The notes below the pieces were generated by a model. It did no database searches. It was not told the DNA's origin and saw only the letters and a program-made list of their open reading frames with translations. This document shows, piece by piece, positions 34,068 through 44,381 of a DNA stretch of 64,000 bases. Source of the DNA: Cryobacterium fucosi (GTDB taxonomy: Bacteria; Actinomycetota; Actinomycetes; Actinomycetales; Microbacteriaceae); the NCBI RefSeq assembly GCF_004403515.1, contig NZ_SOHH01000020.1, positions 352 to 64,351 of the forward strand, read 5' to 3'. The position numbers were made by a program, and so were the translations under genes. Each line of letters opens with the position of its first letter. Positions within the stretch are counted from its first letter, which is position 1.

Positions 34068-35225
34068 GTGACCGCGGACCTGCCCTCCCCGTTGCGGCTC
34101 CGGAGGGCGACGCTGAGCCTGATCACCCTGCTCGGCGGGGTGTCCCTGGCCGTCATCCCGGCCGCGACCGTCTCCATCTCGTCCCGACTGTTCAGCCGCC
34201 CGGAGCAGGGCGTCATCGCCGTGGCCGTGATGGTGGCCACCTTCGTCGGCCAGCTCACCTTCGCGGTCGTGCTCGAGTCGCGGTTGAGCTCCGCCGCCAC
34301 GGAACGCCGGGTGGTCTTCCCGCTCTGGCTGGCGGGGCTCGCGATCGTCGCCGCTCTCGTGATCGCGCTCAACTCGACCAACCCCGTCGTGCTGTGCATC
34401 GGGCTTCCGCTGTTGATCGCCGCCCTCGAGGTAGGGCGGGGCGTGTCGGTGGCCGAACGGCTCGACGTGCGCGAGATCTGGGCATCCGTCATGGTCGGTC
34501 TCGGCGCGCTCGGCGGCGTCGTGGCCGCGTTCACCGGCCAGACCTGGGCGCTCATCCCGCTCGTGGCGGGCATCGCCGCGGCGACTCTCCTCCGTTGCCT
34601 GCCGGTGGCGCACAGGGCGAGCCGCCCGGAGCCTGCCGTGATGGGCTGGGTGGTGGCGGACACCGCGATCACCGGGGTGATCTACCCGCTCCTGAACACG
34701 ATGATCCTGGCGCTGCTCGGCCCGGGCGACGCGGTGCTGTTCACGGCGATCGCCACGGTGTCCGGCCTGCTCGCGATCCCCCTGAACTTCATGCGGCTGC
34801 GGCTGTTGAAGGCGCATTCCCAATTGGACATCGTCGTGTCAGCCGGGGCCGTGCTGGCCGCCGTGGTGGTGCTCGTGGTTCTCGAGCGCACCGGAGTGCT
34901 CGGCTTCATCTTCGGTGGCGTGTGGACGAGTTCGGCAGCCATCCTGCCGCTGGTACTCGCCTGCTGCTGGCGAGCCGCGTCGCTGCCGACGACGATCCCC
35001 TTCGCCGCGCTGCGACGGATGGGCGAGGTGCGCCTGCTCACCGGGCTGCGCGCGGTCGTGTCGGCGATGGCGTTCGCCCTCGCCGCGGTCGGCCTCTGGC
35101 TGCACAGCCTGTCGGCGGTGTTCATCGGCCTCCTCCTCGCGGAGCTGGCCTCGGCGGTCGTCTACGAACTCGCCCGGCGCCGGCTGCTGCGTGCGGCCGA
35201 GCAGGTCGCCGTGGCCGGCCGATGA
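34068..35225 (+). CDS. Polytopic membrane protein, flippase-like
   Basis: A 385-residue hydrophobic protein with about eleven predicted helices and short basic loops. Size, topology and its place between two glycosyltransferase genes suggest a polysaccharide flippase of the MOP (Wzx-like) superfamily, but no diagnostic motif is seen. It starts with GTG a few bases after the preceding stop, and its TGA overlaps the ATG of the GT4 gene (ATGA). A second flippase-like gene lies at 43124, so this locus may export more than one glycan intermediate. Confidence 0.7.
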   Translation: MTADLPSPLRLRRATLSLITLLGGVSLAVIPAATVSISSRLFSRPEQGVIAVAVMVATFVGQLTFAVVLESRLSSAATERRVVFPLWLAGLAIVAALVIALNSTNPVVLCIGLPLLIAALEVGRGVSVAERLDVREIWASVMVGLGALGGVVAAFTGQTWALIPLVAGIAAATLLRCLPVAHRASRPEPAVMGWVVADTAITGVIYPLLNTMILALLGPGDAVLFTAIATVSGLLAIPLNFMRLRLLKAHSQLDIVVSAGAVLAAVVVLVVLERTGVLGFIFGGVWTSSAAILPLVLACCWRAASLPTTIPFAALRRMGEVRLLTGLRAVVSAMAFALAAVGLWLHSLSAVFIGLLLAELASAVVYELARRRLLRAAEQVAVAGR

Positions 35226-36334
35226 GCCGGGTCCTGGTCGACCTGCTGTTCTTCACCGGTCGCAAGGGCGGCATGGAGTCGTATGTGCGCGAGATCTACA
35301 GCCGGATCGAACCGGGCGCCGACGGCCTCGAATTCATCGGCCTCGCCTCGAGTGAACTGGCCGCCGAACTGGCCGCCGGCGGTACCGGCGACACCGGCTG
35401 GTTTCCCGGCGAAATCGTCGACTCGGGCATCAGCGGCGAGAACCGCATCGAGTGGGCCCGCGGCGAGCTGTTCGGGGTCGCCCGGTTCGCCCGCCGGCTG
35501 GGCTCAGACCTGATCCACTGCCCGGCGAACCTCGGCCCGGCGTGGTCGCGGGTTCCGGTCGTGCTCACCGTGCACGACCTGCTGCCGTTCCGGCATCCGG
35601 AATACGTGCCCGGCGCGTATTCGCGGGTGCTGCGCACGATGATCCGGCTCGCCGCCCGCGGTGCGCGGCGCATCCTCACGGTCAGTGCCGCGTCGCAGAC
35701 GGACATCGTGCGCTACCTGCGCGTGCCGGAGTCCCGAATCGACGTGGTGCCCCTGGCGGGCCACGGCCCGGCCGCGAGCCCCACACCGCTCCCCCGGCTG
35801 CCCCGGCAGCTCCTGGCCGTGGGCAACCGGATGCCGCACAAGAACTTCCCGCTGCTGCTGGCGGCCCTCGCGCTGGTCCCCGAAGGCGCCCGGCCGCAGC
35901 TGGTCGTCACCGGAAGCCACGGCGATGACCCGCTCGCCCCGGTCGTGGCCACGCTCGGCCTGGAACCGTGGGTGTCCCTGCGCGGCTGGCTGCACCCCGA
36001 CGAGCTCGACCGGCTCTACGCCGAATCGAGCCTGATCGTGTTCCCGACCCTCTTTGAAGGCTTCGGCCTGCCGGTGCTGGAGGCCATGTCCCGCGGCTGC
36101 CCCGTCGTCTGCGCCGACATCCCCGTGCTGCACGAGGTCGCCGGGGACGCGGCCGTCTACGTGTCGCCCCACGACGCCGCGGCCCTCGCGGCCACCATCC
36201 GCAGTCTGCTCGACGATCCGGCCGAGCTGGCCCGCAGGTCGGACCTGGGCCGTGACCGGGCCCGCACGTTCTCCTGGGCGACGACCGCCCGGGACACCGT
36301 GGCGTCGCTTCAGCGGGCCCTGGCCGAGCGGTAG
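35222..36334 (+). CDS. Family 4 glycosyltransferase
   Basis: A 370-residue GT-B transferase. It has RVLVDLLFFTGRKGGMESYV (Gly-rich acceptor loop), VPVVLTVHDLLPFRHPE, AVGNRMPHKNFPLLLAAL, and the donor-binding LFEGFGLPVLEAMSRGCPVV with the EX7E-type acidic residues. Relatives transfer mannose, glucose or rhamnose to lipid-linked glycans on the cytoplasmic side. Its ATG overlaps the stop of the flippase-like gene. Its last 25 bases overlap the end of the convergent GT4 gene at 36310. Confidence 0.92.
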   Translation: MSRVLVDLLFFTGRKGGMESYVREIYSRIEPGADGLEFIGLASSELAAELAAGGTGDTGWFPGEIVDSGISGENRIEWARGELFGVARFARRLGSDLIHCPANLGPAWSRVPVVLTVHDLLPFRHPEYVPGAYSRVLRTMIRLAARGARRILTVSAASQTDIVRYLRVPESRIDVVPLAGHGPAASPTPLPRLPRQLLAVGNRMPHKNFPLLLAALALVPEGARPQLVVTGSHGDDPLAPVVATLGLEPWVSLRGWLHPDELDRLYAESSLIVFPTLFEGFGLPVLEAMSRGCPVVCADIPVLHEVAGDAAVYVSPHDAAALAATIRSLLDDPAELARRSDLGRDRARTFSWATTARDTVASLQRALAER

Positions 36335-37470
36335 CGCGCGAGGATCTGGTCGGCCGAGGCGCTCAGCCCGTGGCTGGCCCGCTCTTTCTCGAACCACGCC
36401 CTCGTGTTCGCGCGCAGGGGCTCGCCGGCCTGCACGGCCCGCACGATCGCCGCACCGAGGTCGACGGGCCCCACGGATGCGGCGACGTAGCCGTTGACGC
36501 CGTCGACGACCAGTTCCGCGGCGGCGTTGTCGGGGCCGGCCACCACCACGCTCGGCGTGGCGAACGCGGCAGCCTCCACGACGACCAGGCCGAAGCCCTC
36601 ACGCCTGGACGGGTTGACCAGCACGCGCGCACCCCGGATGAGCTCCCGCAGCTCCTCCTCGCCGACCCGGCCACGAAGCTCGACCGCGGCGTCGAGACCG
36701 AGCTCGGCGACCCGGGCCGCCACCGCTGCCGTTTCGGGACCGTCACCCACGATGACGGCACGCAGCTCGGGAACAGTGGCGCGGGCTTCGCCCAGGGCCG
36801 GGACCAGGTCGATCAGGCGCTTGTCGGCGATGTGACGGCCGATGAAGACCAGATAGGGGTCGTCGGGGCGTTCCATGGTGGCGCCGGGCTCGTCGCCGAC
36901 GAGATCGACCAGGCCGAGAGTGACCGGTTCCGCGCGCCGCCGATACCGCCGCAGCCGCGCCCCGGTGAAGTCGCTGTTGACCGTGTGCAGGTGGGCGAGA
37001 CGGATGCCCACCCACTGCAGCAGGAACGCGATCGCCCCCGGCAGCGCGCCGGCATACTCACGCCACTTCTGCCACGGCCAGACCTCGAGCCAGTCGGCGA
37101 CCACGAAGGCGGGGCTGCCGAGGAGGGCCAGCCGCACCGCGAACAGGTTGAGCACCGGCAGCGTGCTCACCACCACGAGGTCATACCGGCCACGCCGACG
37201 GAGGAAATGCCGGAACACCGCCCAGGCGAAGGCGACCGCGCTCCGGGAGGTGCGGGTGCCGCCGGCATCGTAGATCTCGCCCTGCCATACCGGCACGATC
37301 CCGAACGAGGCGGGCGGGGCATCCGTCGCCCACTGCCGCCGGGTCAGGTAGTCGACGGTGCTGCCCCGATCCACGAAGAGCTCCGCAAGGCGGCGGTAGA
37401 CGCGCTCTCCCCCGCCCGCGTTGAGGGGGAACAGGCAGTCGTAGGCGATCGCGACCCGAGGTTCAGGCAT
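36310..37470 (-). CDS. Family 4 glycosyltransferase
   Basis: A 386-residue GT-B transferase with VAIAYDCLFPLNAGGGERVY, the membrane-facing mid-section WLEVWPWQKWREYAGALPG, YLVFIGRHIADKRLIDLVPA, and NPSRREGFGLVVVEAAAFAT followed by AGPDNAAAELV. ATG 37470 overlaps the end of the upstream DUF2142 gene by eight bases, so the two are coupled. The 3' end overlaps the convergent GT4 gene by 25 bases. Donor and acceptor are unknown. Confidence 0.92.
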   Translation of the reverse strand: MPEPRVAIAYDCLFPLNAGGGERVYRRLAELFVDRGSTVDYLTRRQWATDAPPASFGIVPVWQGEIYDAGGTRTSRSAVAFAWAVFRHFLRRRGRYDLVVVSTLPVLNLFAVRLALLGSPAFVVADWLEVWPWQKWREYAGALPGAIAFLLQWVGIRLAHLHTVNSDFTGARLRRYRRRAEPVTLGLVDLVGDEPGATMERPDDPYLVFIGRHIADKRLIDLVPALGEARATVPELRAVIVGDGPETAAVAARVAELGLDAAVELRGRVGEEELRELIRGARVLVNPSRREGFGLVVVEAAAFATPSVVVAGPDNAAAELVVDGVNGYVAASVGPVDLGAAIVRAVQAGEPLRANTRAWFEKERASHGLSASADQILARYRSARAR

Positions 37471-39106
37471 GTTCCCGTACGGCTGCGGGAGCGGATGCCA
37501 CAACCGCCCCGTCGTCTTCCGACCGTGCCGCCCGGGTGGCGAGCAACCCCACCCACACAGCCAGTGCAAGAGACGTCAGTGCGTAGAGCGCCACGAGGGT
37601 CATCCAGCCCAGCGGAGGCTGCCACGCCGGATTCTTCCACATCGTACTGACTGGCACATCGGTGCCCACGACATACCGCAGCAGTACCAGGAAGAATGCG
37701 ACAGCGCCGTACAACGCTATGAGACCAGCAGCGATCCAGGTCACCCGGGTCGAGATGAAGGATAGACGTGCGCCTTCTGCACTGGAGAGAATCATGACAG
37801 CAATGACGAGCACGCCGAGGTAAAGGAATAGGCCGTAACGACCCTGCCAGATAATGCCGGTCTGGGCGACGCTATACGCCTGCAAGAGTGCGGGCACGAA
37901 GATCGCGGCCGCGGTGGCTGTGAGCAGGGTGATCAGGCTCCTCCTGCCTGCCACCGCGAAGGCCAGGACGACGACAGGACTGATTGCGGCGACGAGGAGC
38001 CAGTAGACGTAGCCGGGGAGCGGCGCGTCGAACCAGCCGAAGTAGCCGATGGCTTGCTGGACGAAATCCGGGGTGTTCCGGAGTACGTAGGCGAAGCCCT
38101 GCATAAACGAAGCGCCCACGAGGGGTGCATCGGATTTCTCGGCCTGGCTGGAGAGGCTTCCGCCCCCCAAGGTCCAGAAAATCGAGAATAGCGATCCGGC
38201 CGCGACCGCGGCGAGCCAGAGATAGCTGGACGCCGCAGTGAAGAGTCTCTTCACGGGGAGCCAACCGCAAGCGACGAAGCAAAGCCCGACCACGATCACC
38301 AACCAGAGAGGCCCCAGAGCCCTGGCCGTGGCCAGAGCGATGGCGGAAACGGTCACGAGGAACCAGAGATATCGACGCGGCAGGGTTGACACCGTTCCCG
38401 AATCCCGGCCGTCGAACTGTTGGAGCAAGCGGAGCAGGGACGCCCAGAGCGCGAGCGCCGCCGCGATCTCCATGCCGTTGGGATTGACCGCCCCAAAAAG
38501 GTAGACCACCATGGGCGCCGCGGCAAAAGCCAACCCGAGCGGCATCCAACGGGCGCGACGGACCGACATCGCCGCCTGGAATGCCCAGGCCACGAACAAC
38601 GAACAGAGGATGCCGCTGACGATACGCATCGCGTAGATTCCGGCCGAGCCGTCGAGGATCAGACTGGGCCAGCCAACCGCGTAGTAGTAGAGCGGGTTGT
38701 AGGCACCCACCCAGGTGTTGAACCAGGGCGTGCCGGTTGCGGCCCCCAATTCAACCCCACAATTGGCGGGTCTCTCAGGGTGAAAGGCGAAGCAAAGTAC
38801 CTGCGGGCTGTACGAGTATCCCGCGGGCAGATCCACAACCGTGTGTTTCACACCCGGGACGTGGTATCCAATGACCTGCCCGCGCACCTGCGCAATGGCC
38901 TTCGTGGCATGCGCGTTCTCGTCGGGCACCGAGAAGATCGGACTCGCCAGCGACCACAGGGTGGCGAGCATCGCCATCAAGGCGAACGCTGTCCAGAATG
39001 CAGACCGTGTACGGTCTTCAGATAACGCGCGGGACGGATGCGCGGGGCCGGAGAGGGTGGGTTTCTGCGCATCCCACGGACCTCTTGCTTCGCTCACGGC
39101 ACGCAC
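37463..39106 (-). CDS. DUF2142-family membrane protein (GT-C-like)
   Basis: A 547-residue protein with about twelve membrane helices. The first extracytoplasmic loop begins ASPIFSVPDENAHATKAIA, the hallmark of DUF2142, with an Asp-Glu pair placed like the catalytic acids of GT-C glycosyltransferases. A large loop follows (GYSYSPQVLCFAFHPERPANCG). It probably transfers a sugar from a polyprenyl-phosphate donor outside the membrane. GTG 39106 and GTG 39097 are both possible; GAGGGG favours the second. It precedes and overlaps the GT4 gene. Confidence 0.82.
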   Translation of the reverse strand: MRAVSEARGPWDAQKPTLSGPAHPSRALSEDRTRSAFWTAFALMAMLATLWSLASPIFSVPDENAHATKAIAQVRGQVIGYHVPGVKHTVVDLPAGYSYSPQVLCFAFHPERPANCGVELGAATGTPWFNTWVGAYNPLYYYAVGWPSLILDGSAGIYAMRIVSGILCSLFVAWAFQAAMSVRRARWMPLGLAFAAAPMVVYLFGAVNPNGMEIAAALALWASLLRLLQQFDGRDSGTVSTLPRRYLWFLVTVSAIALATARALGPLWLVIVVGLCFVACGWLPVKRLFTAASSYLWLAAVAAGSLFSIFWTLGGGSLSSQAEKSDAPLVGASFMQGFAYVLRNTPDFVQQAIGYFGWFDAPLPGYVYWLLVAAISPVVVLAFAVAGRRSLITLLTATAAAIFVPALLQAYSVAQTGIIWQGRYGLFLYLGVLVIAVMILSSAEGARLSFISTRVTWIAAGLIALYGAVAFFLVLLRYVVGTDVPVSTMWKNPAWQPPLGWMTLVALYALTSLALAVWVGLLATRAARSEDDGAVVASAPAAVREHA

Positions 39107-39189
39107 CCCTCAGTTGTGGATAGATCCGGAATGGGCACTTCGTTCAACGTGGATTTCCCCCCATTCACACGACACCAAATCCTACCCAA

Positions 39190-40158
39190 CTACCTGTTGG
39201 CCACCCACGATTGCCAGGCCGAGGCGACTATCTCGTCGATCCCGAGCTTGTGGCTCCAGCCCAGTTCGTCTTCGATCAAGCGCGTATCGGCGATGACGGA
39301 ACTGGGGTCACCCGGCCTGCGTCCTCTCACGACCGCACGTTGCTGAGACCCGGACACGCGAATGGCGGTCTCAATGATCTGCCTGACGCTCGTGCCTCCG
39401 CCCGTCCCCACGTTGAAGACCGGTGAGCGAACTGTTCCTTCCTGCAGCGCGTCCAGAACCGCCACATGCGCATCGGCGAGATCACGGACATGCACGAAGT
39501 CACGCACACATGTCCCATCGGGTGTGTCGTAGTCATCGCCGAAGATGAGCGGGGGCTCGCCCGCATCCAAACGCTCAAAGACCATCGGCACCAGGTTGAG
39601 GATCGCGCGATCTCCCAGGTCGGGCCAGCCTGCACCAGCCACGTTGAAGTATCTCAACGAGACGGCCCCGAGCCCGTGCGCCGCGGCCGCATCTGCGAGC
39701 ATTCGCTCGCCGATGAGCTTCGTCATTCCGTAGGGATTGATCGGCTCAGTCGGCGAACGCTCGGTGAGACTTTCTGAGCCCGCATTGCCATAGACAGCGG
39801 CAGAGGAGGAGGAGACGACCCGAGAAATGTTGCACTTTTCCAATGCGAGAAGCACGTTCGCAAGGGATCCAACGTTTTGCGAGTAGTACCACGACGGTCG
39901 TTCAACAGACTCCGCGACCTGCTTTCGGGCAGCGAAATGCACGACTTCATCCACGTTGTATCGCTTGATGACGTCCACGAGAATTTCGACGGATTCAGAA
40001 CTCGCGAGGTCTGCCCGCACCAACGGTACGTCGCCGATTCTCCGCGCGTTTCCCGTCACGACATCGTCAACGACGACGGTGTCTCCACCTCGCTCGACGA
40101 GGAGCCTGACTACATGGGAGCCGATGTACCCGGTACCTCCCGTGACGAGAGTCGTCAT
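39190..40158 (-). CDS. galE: UDP-glucose 4-epimerase family protein (second copy)
   Basis: A 322-residue SDR with TLVTGGTGYIGSHVVRLL, VVHFAARKQVAESV, Ser in VVSSSSAAVYGN, the YxxxK pair in NPYGMTKLIGER, LRYFNVAGAG and the GalE-typical DYDTPDGTCVRDFVHVRDLA. It differs widely from the copy at 18208, so it is a paralogue rather than a recent duplicate. In the glycan locus it probably supplies UDP-galactose or UDP-GalNAc. Its ATG overlaps the stop of the DUF2304 gene by four bases. Confidence 0.9.
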   Translation of the reverse strand: MTTLVTGGTGYIGSHVVRLLVERGGDTVVVDDVVTGNARRIGDVPLVRADLASSESVEILVDVIKRYNVDEVVHFAARKQVAESVERPSWYYSQNVGSLANVLLALEKCNISRVVSSSSAAVYGNAGSESLTERSPTEPINPYGMTKLIGERMLADAAAAHGLGAVSLRYFNVAGAGWPDLGDRAILNLVPMVFERLDAGEPPLIFGDDYDTPDGTCVRDFVHVRDLADAHVAVLDALQEGTVRSPVFNVGTGGGTSVRQIIETAIRVSGSQQRAVVRGRRPGDPSSVIADTRLIEDELGWSHKLGIDEIVASAWQSWVANR

Positions 40159-40511
40159 CGGTGGATGGACCCCGCGTCGACCGCCGCACCCAACGCCTGC
40201 GCACGTGCCAGCTCAGTCACTTGGAGATCGACCCGGGAGTGATGCGCTCGGGTAGCGATCACATAGCCGACAAAGGCAACCACAAGACCGTAAAGGAGCA
40301 GGTCAGCTCCACGGCCGACCCCGAAAAGTCCCGCCACATCGTTCGCAAGTTGCGGGAAAATAACGGCCACTGCTGCAGTCACCACGACGAGAAGCAGCGA
40401 AATACGTCGCAAGGCCATGCGCCGAGCGCCACGCCCAGGCCAGACAATCAGCAGGGCAACGACGGCGAGGCCAGCCAGCAACACCAGTTTGATCAGGAGT
40501 TGGCTATCCAT
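40155..40511 (-). CDS. DUF2304 family small membrane protein
   Basis: A 118-residue protein with three hydrophobic helices (about 5-25, 35-55, 68-85) and a charged C-terminal tail. DUF2304 proteins regularly accompany GT2 polyprenyl-phosphate sugar synthases, as here with the gene at 40522, and may anchor or assist the soluble transferase at the membrane. Ten bases separate it from that gene, and it overlaps galE by ATGA. Confidence 0.82.
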   Translation of the reverse strand: MDSQLLIKLVLLAGLAVVALLIVWPGRGARRMALRRISLLLVVVTAAVAVIFPQLANDVAGLFGVGRGADLLLYGLVVAFVGYVIATRAHHSRVDLQVTELARAQALGAAVDAGSIHR

Positions 40512-40521
40512 TCTTCTGCAC

Positions 40522-41193
40522 CTACTTCAGGATCAGTTCAACGAGGATGTTTACCGAGTTCCAGATCGATTGGCCCTTCGAACGGGAATAGTCGGTGTAG
40601 ACGATATGCACCGGTTCTTCTACGTACCGCATTTTCGTCCTGCCGATCTGGGCGATGAGTTCGGACGCGTGCGCCATCCGGTTCTGGCGAAGTCGAACCG
40701 ATGTCAACGCTGACGCCCGAAAGGCCCGGAGCCCGTTGTGGGCATCCGACAGTCTGACCCCGGTCGTGAGGTTGGTAAAGATCACGGCAAGCTTCAACAC
40801 TGCCCTCTTGAGGCGACTGGCATTCGTACGCGTGTCCAGGAAGCGAGACCCCAGCACGACGTCGACGTCTTCACCCCGCAGCCGTGCAACCATGGCCGAG
40901 GCGTCAGCTACCTGGTGCTGGCCGTCTGAATCGAACGTCACGACATACTCAGTGGCGACGTCGCTCAGCACATAGTCGAATCCCGTCTGAAGCGCGGCGC
41001 CTTGGCCCAGATTGATGGGGTGACGAACCACGTAGGCTCCGGCCGATTCGGCCAGGCTCGCTGAGTTGTCGGTGCTGCCATCATCGACGCACACGATCTT
41101 CGGAAAAACCTGGATTGCGTCTGCGATCACCTGCTGTATAACGGTCGCTTCGTTGTAGAGCGGGACGACCAACCAGGTGTCCAGATTGCTCAT
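40522..41193 (-). CDS. Family 2 glycosyltransferase (polyprenyl-phosphate sugar synthase-like)
   Basis: A 223-residue soluble GT-A protein with TWLVVPLYNEATVIQQVI, VCVDDGSTDNSASLAE, the metal motif VTFDSDGQHQVADA, VLGSRFLD and DAHNGLRAFRASAL. This is the DPM1/YkcC-like pattern. It is paired with the DUF2304 gene downstream, which probably tethers it to the membrane. It overlaps the upstream GT2 gene by ATGA, so 43041-39190 reads as one continuous operon. Confidence 0.9.
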   Translation of the reverse strand: MSNLDTWLVVPLYNEATVIQQVIADAIQVFPKIVCVDDGSTDNSASLAESAGAYVVRHPINLGQGAALQTGFDYVLSDVATEYVVTFDSDGQHQVADASAMVARLRGEDVDVVLGSRFLDTRTNASRLKRAVLKLAVIFTNLTTGVRLSDAHNGLRAFRASALTSVRLRQNRMAHASELIAQIGRTKMRYVEEPVHIVYTDYSRSKGQSIWNSVNILVELILK

Positions 41194-41996
41194 CCGGCGG
41201 CACCGTTGTGGGATTGGCGCGAGAGCCGGCGTGCTCGCCAGGAGACGATCTCCCCCGCTGCCAGTGTCGCCAACGAGATGGGCCCCAACCAGATGAGCGA
41301 GATTTTTCGCACTGGTCCTGTCAGGTAGTTCCGCTTCACGTCGAGTGCTTCCGTCGCCGAGGTCTTTCGATCCGCGACGGTCAGCGAGTCGGCATGCCAG
41401 CGGAACGCTGACACCGACTCTTTCGTGCTCACGAAACCGCCGATGCGCTTCAGGCGCAAGAAGGCGTCAAGATCCATCGTGTACGGCCTGTCTTCGGCAA
41501 ACCCCCCGACCTTTTCCAGAGCATCCAGATTGATCAACGCCCCGGGGTGCGGAATCAGGTTCGGGCCCCATGCCAGCACTATCGACGCCAACTTGCCGAC
41601 ACGGTTGGTGCCGATGATCCGTGACTCACCGTCGATGTAGTCGCACGCCCCATAGGCCACGACGGTGTTTTCCCGCCGGGAGGCGAGTCCGATGAGTGTC
41701 TTGATTCCATGAGGGCGAAGAAGATCGTCGTCGCCAAGGCCAACGTAGAAGGTTTCGCCGGACCGAGCTGCTACGCCGGCATTCATTGCAGCGGCCAGCC
41801 CGCGTTTGGGATCGTCGACGAGGTCGGCGCCAAACGTGACCGCAAGGGACCGCGCCTCGGTCGCGGCCACTGGAAGGACGACGACCAGGCGAAGGTTGAC
41901 TTCGGCCCGTTGCGCCGCGACGCTCTCCAGTGCGTCCCGAAGGGATTCCATTCGCCGACCGAGAGTCGGAAGCACGACGAGTACAGCATCAACCAT
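41190..41996 (-). CDS. Family 2 glycosyltransferase
   Basis: A 268-residue GT-A transferase: [59 protein letters not shown] (acidic metal motif), and [21 protein letters not shown] hydrophobic C-terminal segment ([20 protein letters not shown]) may dip into the membrane. I take ATG 41996, which overlaps the end of gmd by eight bases; the longer frame to 42053 lies inside gmd. Confidence 0.88.
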   Translation of the reverse strand: MVDAVLVVLPTLGRRMESLRDALESVAAQRAEVNLRLVVVLPVAATEARSLAVTFGADLVDDPKRGLAAAMNAGVAARSGETFYVGLGDDDLLRPHGIKTLIGLASRRENTVVAYGACDYIDGESRIIGTNRVGKLASIVLAWGPNLIPHPGALINLDALEKVGGFAEDRPYTMDLDAFLRLKRIGGFVSTKESVSAFRWHADSLTVADRKTSATEALDVKRNYLTGPVRKISLIWLGPISLATLAAGEIVSWRARRLSRQSHNGAAG

Positions 41997-43041
41997 GTCG
42001 GACGACCTTGTCGACCCAGACGCCGCCACCGGCAGCCAGCGCGCGGACATCATTGTCGACCATGATTTGGGCGAGTTCGGGGGTCTTGATCTGGGGGACC
42101 CAGTTCAGTTTCGTGCGCGCCAGGTTCGCATCGCCAACCAGCGCGTCCACTTCAGTGGGTCGCAGGTAGCGTTCGTCGAACTTGACGTATTTCTCCCACT
42201 CGAGACCCACGTGCGCGAACGAGAGTTCGAGGAAGTCGCGAACTGTGTAGGCAGCACCCGTGGCGACAACGTAGTCCAGGGGCTCGTCGTGCTGCAACAT
42301 AAGCCACATCGCTTCGACATACTCGGGCGCGTATCCCCAGTCCCGGACCGAATCGAGGTTTCCCATGTACAGCTCGGTCTCCAGACCGGCTGCGATTCGG
42401 GCGACCGCACGGGTGATCTTGCGCGTGACAAAGGTCTCGCCGCGTCGGGGAGACTCGTGATTGAAGAGGATGCCATTGACTGCGAAAAGCCCGTAGGCCT
42501 CACGGTAGTTTTTCGTGATCCAGTACGAGTAGACCTTGGCCACGCCGTAGGGCGAGCGAGGGTAGAACGGTGTCTGTTCGTTCTGCGGCGGCGGAGTAGC
42601 CCCGAACATCTCGGAACTGCTCGCCTGGTAGAACCTGCAATCCAGCCCGGTGACCCGCACGGCCTCGAGCAGCCGCACCGTGCCGAGGCCCGTCGTGTCG
42701 CCCGTGTACTCCGGCTCGTCGAAGCTCACTCGCACATGCGACTGAGCCGCCAGGTTGTAGACCTCGTCTGGCCGAATCGCCCCTAGCAGAGTCACCAACC
42801 GTGACCCGTCCGTCAGATCGCCATAATGCAGGATCAGTTTGTTGCCCTCAACATGCGGGTCCGAGAACAGGTGGTCGATGCGTGCGGTGTTGAACGTCGA
42901 TGCCCTGCGAATGAGGCCGTGCACCTCGTATCCCTTGGACAACAGGAGTTCGGCCAGGTAACTGCCATCCTGGCCAGTGATACCGGTAATAAACGCGCGC
43001 TTCTTTGTCTCATTCATAAGTTGAGTAGATACCGTTTTCAT
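41989..43041 (-). CDS. gmd: GDP-mannose 4,6-dehydratase
   Basis: A 350-residue NADP-dependent SDR that makes GDP-4-keto-6-deoxy-D-mannose. It has [57 protein letters not shown], the catalytic SSSEMFG and YxxxK pair in [12 protein letters not shown], and the NADP/substrate segment [17 protein letters not shown]. These features are specific to Gmd. GGGAAG supports ATG 43041; ATG 43017 is also possible. It is the first step of the deoxysugar pathway completed by the genes at 44382 and 45605. Confidence 0.96.
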   Translation of the reverse strand: MKTVSTQLMNETKKRAFITGITGQDGSYLAELLLSKGYEVHGLIRRASTFNTARIDHLFSDPHVEGNKLILHYGDLTDGSRLVTLLGAIRPDEVYNLAAQSHVRVSFDEPEYTGDTTGLGTVRLLEAVRVTGLDCRFYQASSSEMFGATPPPQNEQTPFYPRSPYGVAKVYSYWITKNYREAYGLFAVNGILFNHESPRRGETFVTRKITRAVARIAAGLETELYMGNLDSVRDWGYAPEYVEAMWLMLQHDEPLDYVVATGAAYTVRDFLELSFAHVGLEWEKYVKFDERYLRPTEVDALVGDANLARTKLNWVPQIKTPELAQIMVDNDVRALAAGGGVWVDKVVRHG

Positions 43042-43123
43042 TCATCTTCCCGTGGAGGAAGAGGTGTTCTCGAATTCTGGTCTCCCCAATAGTACCGAAC
43101 GGCCGATTGGGTGATCACTGAAG

Positions 43124-44368
43124 TCAGCGTCGGCCACGAGCCAGGGCCCAAACGTGAACCATCGTTCCGACAATCGGTCCGACCAGGAGTGCCAGCAGCA
43201 CACGCTCGGTGATGTGGATGGGCAGGGAGAGCGTGACGGCTGTGATGAGTGCCGCGAGCAGCCAGCCCCCGGTATACGCGCGGTGGTGCCCACGCGCCAG
43301 CGCTGCTGCACCGCTGATGCTGATCACGCCGACGAAGCCTGCCGCAACGGTCGCTCCTCCGATGAACAGAGCGTCCATGTCGTATGCCTGCCCGAAGATA
43401 AAGATCAGTAGTTGGCGACCGATGAGCACGGCGACAATCCCGAGCACCAGGGAGAGGACGAACACCCACAGCATCGGGCGCAAGACGGTGCGAAGCGTCT
43501 GTTCGCGTCGGTCCACGAATGACGAAACGATCATTCCGAGGAAGGCGTTGAGCGGCACCAGGATCGGTGCGCGGGTGAGCGTTACCACGAGGATAATGCG
43601 CGCGAGGTCGTCAGGATCTTCACCGCGCACGAAGACCGCGAGGAGGAGGGGAAAGCCCGTGACGATGATGGCACTTGCGGTCGAGGCCACGACCGATTGC
43701 AGGGTGCGACCGACGGATGTGGCGAAACCGGCATCGAGTCGACTCCCGGCCGCTAGTCGAAAGGGTTCCGCAAGCAGAAACAGCAGCCAGGTCGCCATCG
43801 CAAGGGTAGAGGCAAATGCGAAGCCGAGAACGGACGATGCGAGAACCGCAACGACACCGACCAGGCAAAGCCGTGCAACAGATTCAGCAACAATAAGGTA
43901 GGAGTAGTTCGACCAGGAGTTCCTCCCCGCAAGTGCGCCCACTGTTGCTGCATGACCCGAGTACAGAAGAATCCCGAGAACAACCAACGCTACGTATTGC
44001 CATGCGGCGGCGCCGAAGATCTGACCGGCCCAGAACGGTGAGCTCGCAGCGACGAGCACGGCCACAACGGCTCCAACGGCCAACCCCGACCGCACCGCAT
44101 TCGCGCCACGCCGGGTTCCGTTCTCGCCCGGCCCCAGCAGCCCGGTCTTGACGCTCCTCGTCGTTTCCTGCTGCACGCCGAAAATCCCACCGACCCCGAG
44201 ATACAGCGCAGCCCAGAAGACGGAGAAATCGAGGTACCGATCGGGCCCGAGAATTCGGGCGACCAGCACAAGCACAATGTAGCCGCCGCCGGCAACAAGC
44301 ACCGTTGCGACGGCCACGCTCGCTATTGACCTCGGTCGGGTTCGGCTGACGTCGTCGCTTGGTTCCAT
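43124..44368 (-). CDS. Wzx-like polysaccharide flippase (MOP superfamily)
   Basis: A 414-residue protein with about twelve hydrophobic helices. It has the N-terminal helix with Gly-rich GGGYIVLVLVARILGPDRYL and FGVQQETTRS, typical of MATE-like polysaccharide transporters that flip lipid-linked repeat units. It sits between gmd and the ColD-like gene, suggesting that its cargo includes the dideoxysugar-containing unit. The gap to the ColD-like gene is 13 bases, so it is probably co-transcribed with it. Confidence 0.83.
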   Translation of the reverse strand: MEPSDDVSRTRPRSIASVAVATVLVAGGGYIVLVLVARILGPDRYLDFSVFWAALYLGVGGIFGVQQETTRSVKTGLLGPGENGTRRGANAVRSGLAVGAVVAVLVAASSPFWAGQIFGAAAWQYVALVVLGILLYSGHAATVGALAGRNSWSNYSYLIVAESVARLCLVGVVAVLASSVLGFAFASTLAMATWLLFLLAEPFRLAAGSRLDAGFATSVGRTLQSVVASTASAIIVTGFPLLLAVFVRGEDPDDLARIILVVTLTRAPILVPLNAFLGMIVSSFVDRREQTLRTVLRPMLWVFVLSLVLGIVAVLIGRQLLIFIFGQAYDMDALFIGGATVAAGFVGVISISGAAALARGHHRAYTGGWLLAALITAVTLSLPIHITERVLLALLVGPIVGTMVHVWALARGRR

Positions 44369-44381
44369 TGAGGAGTATCAG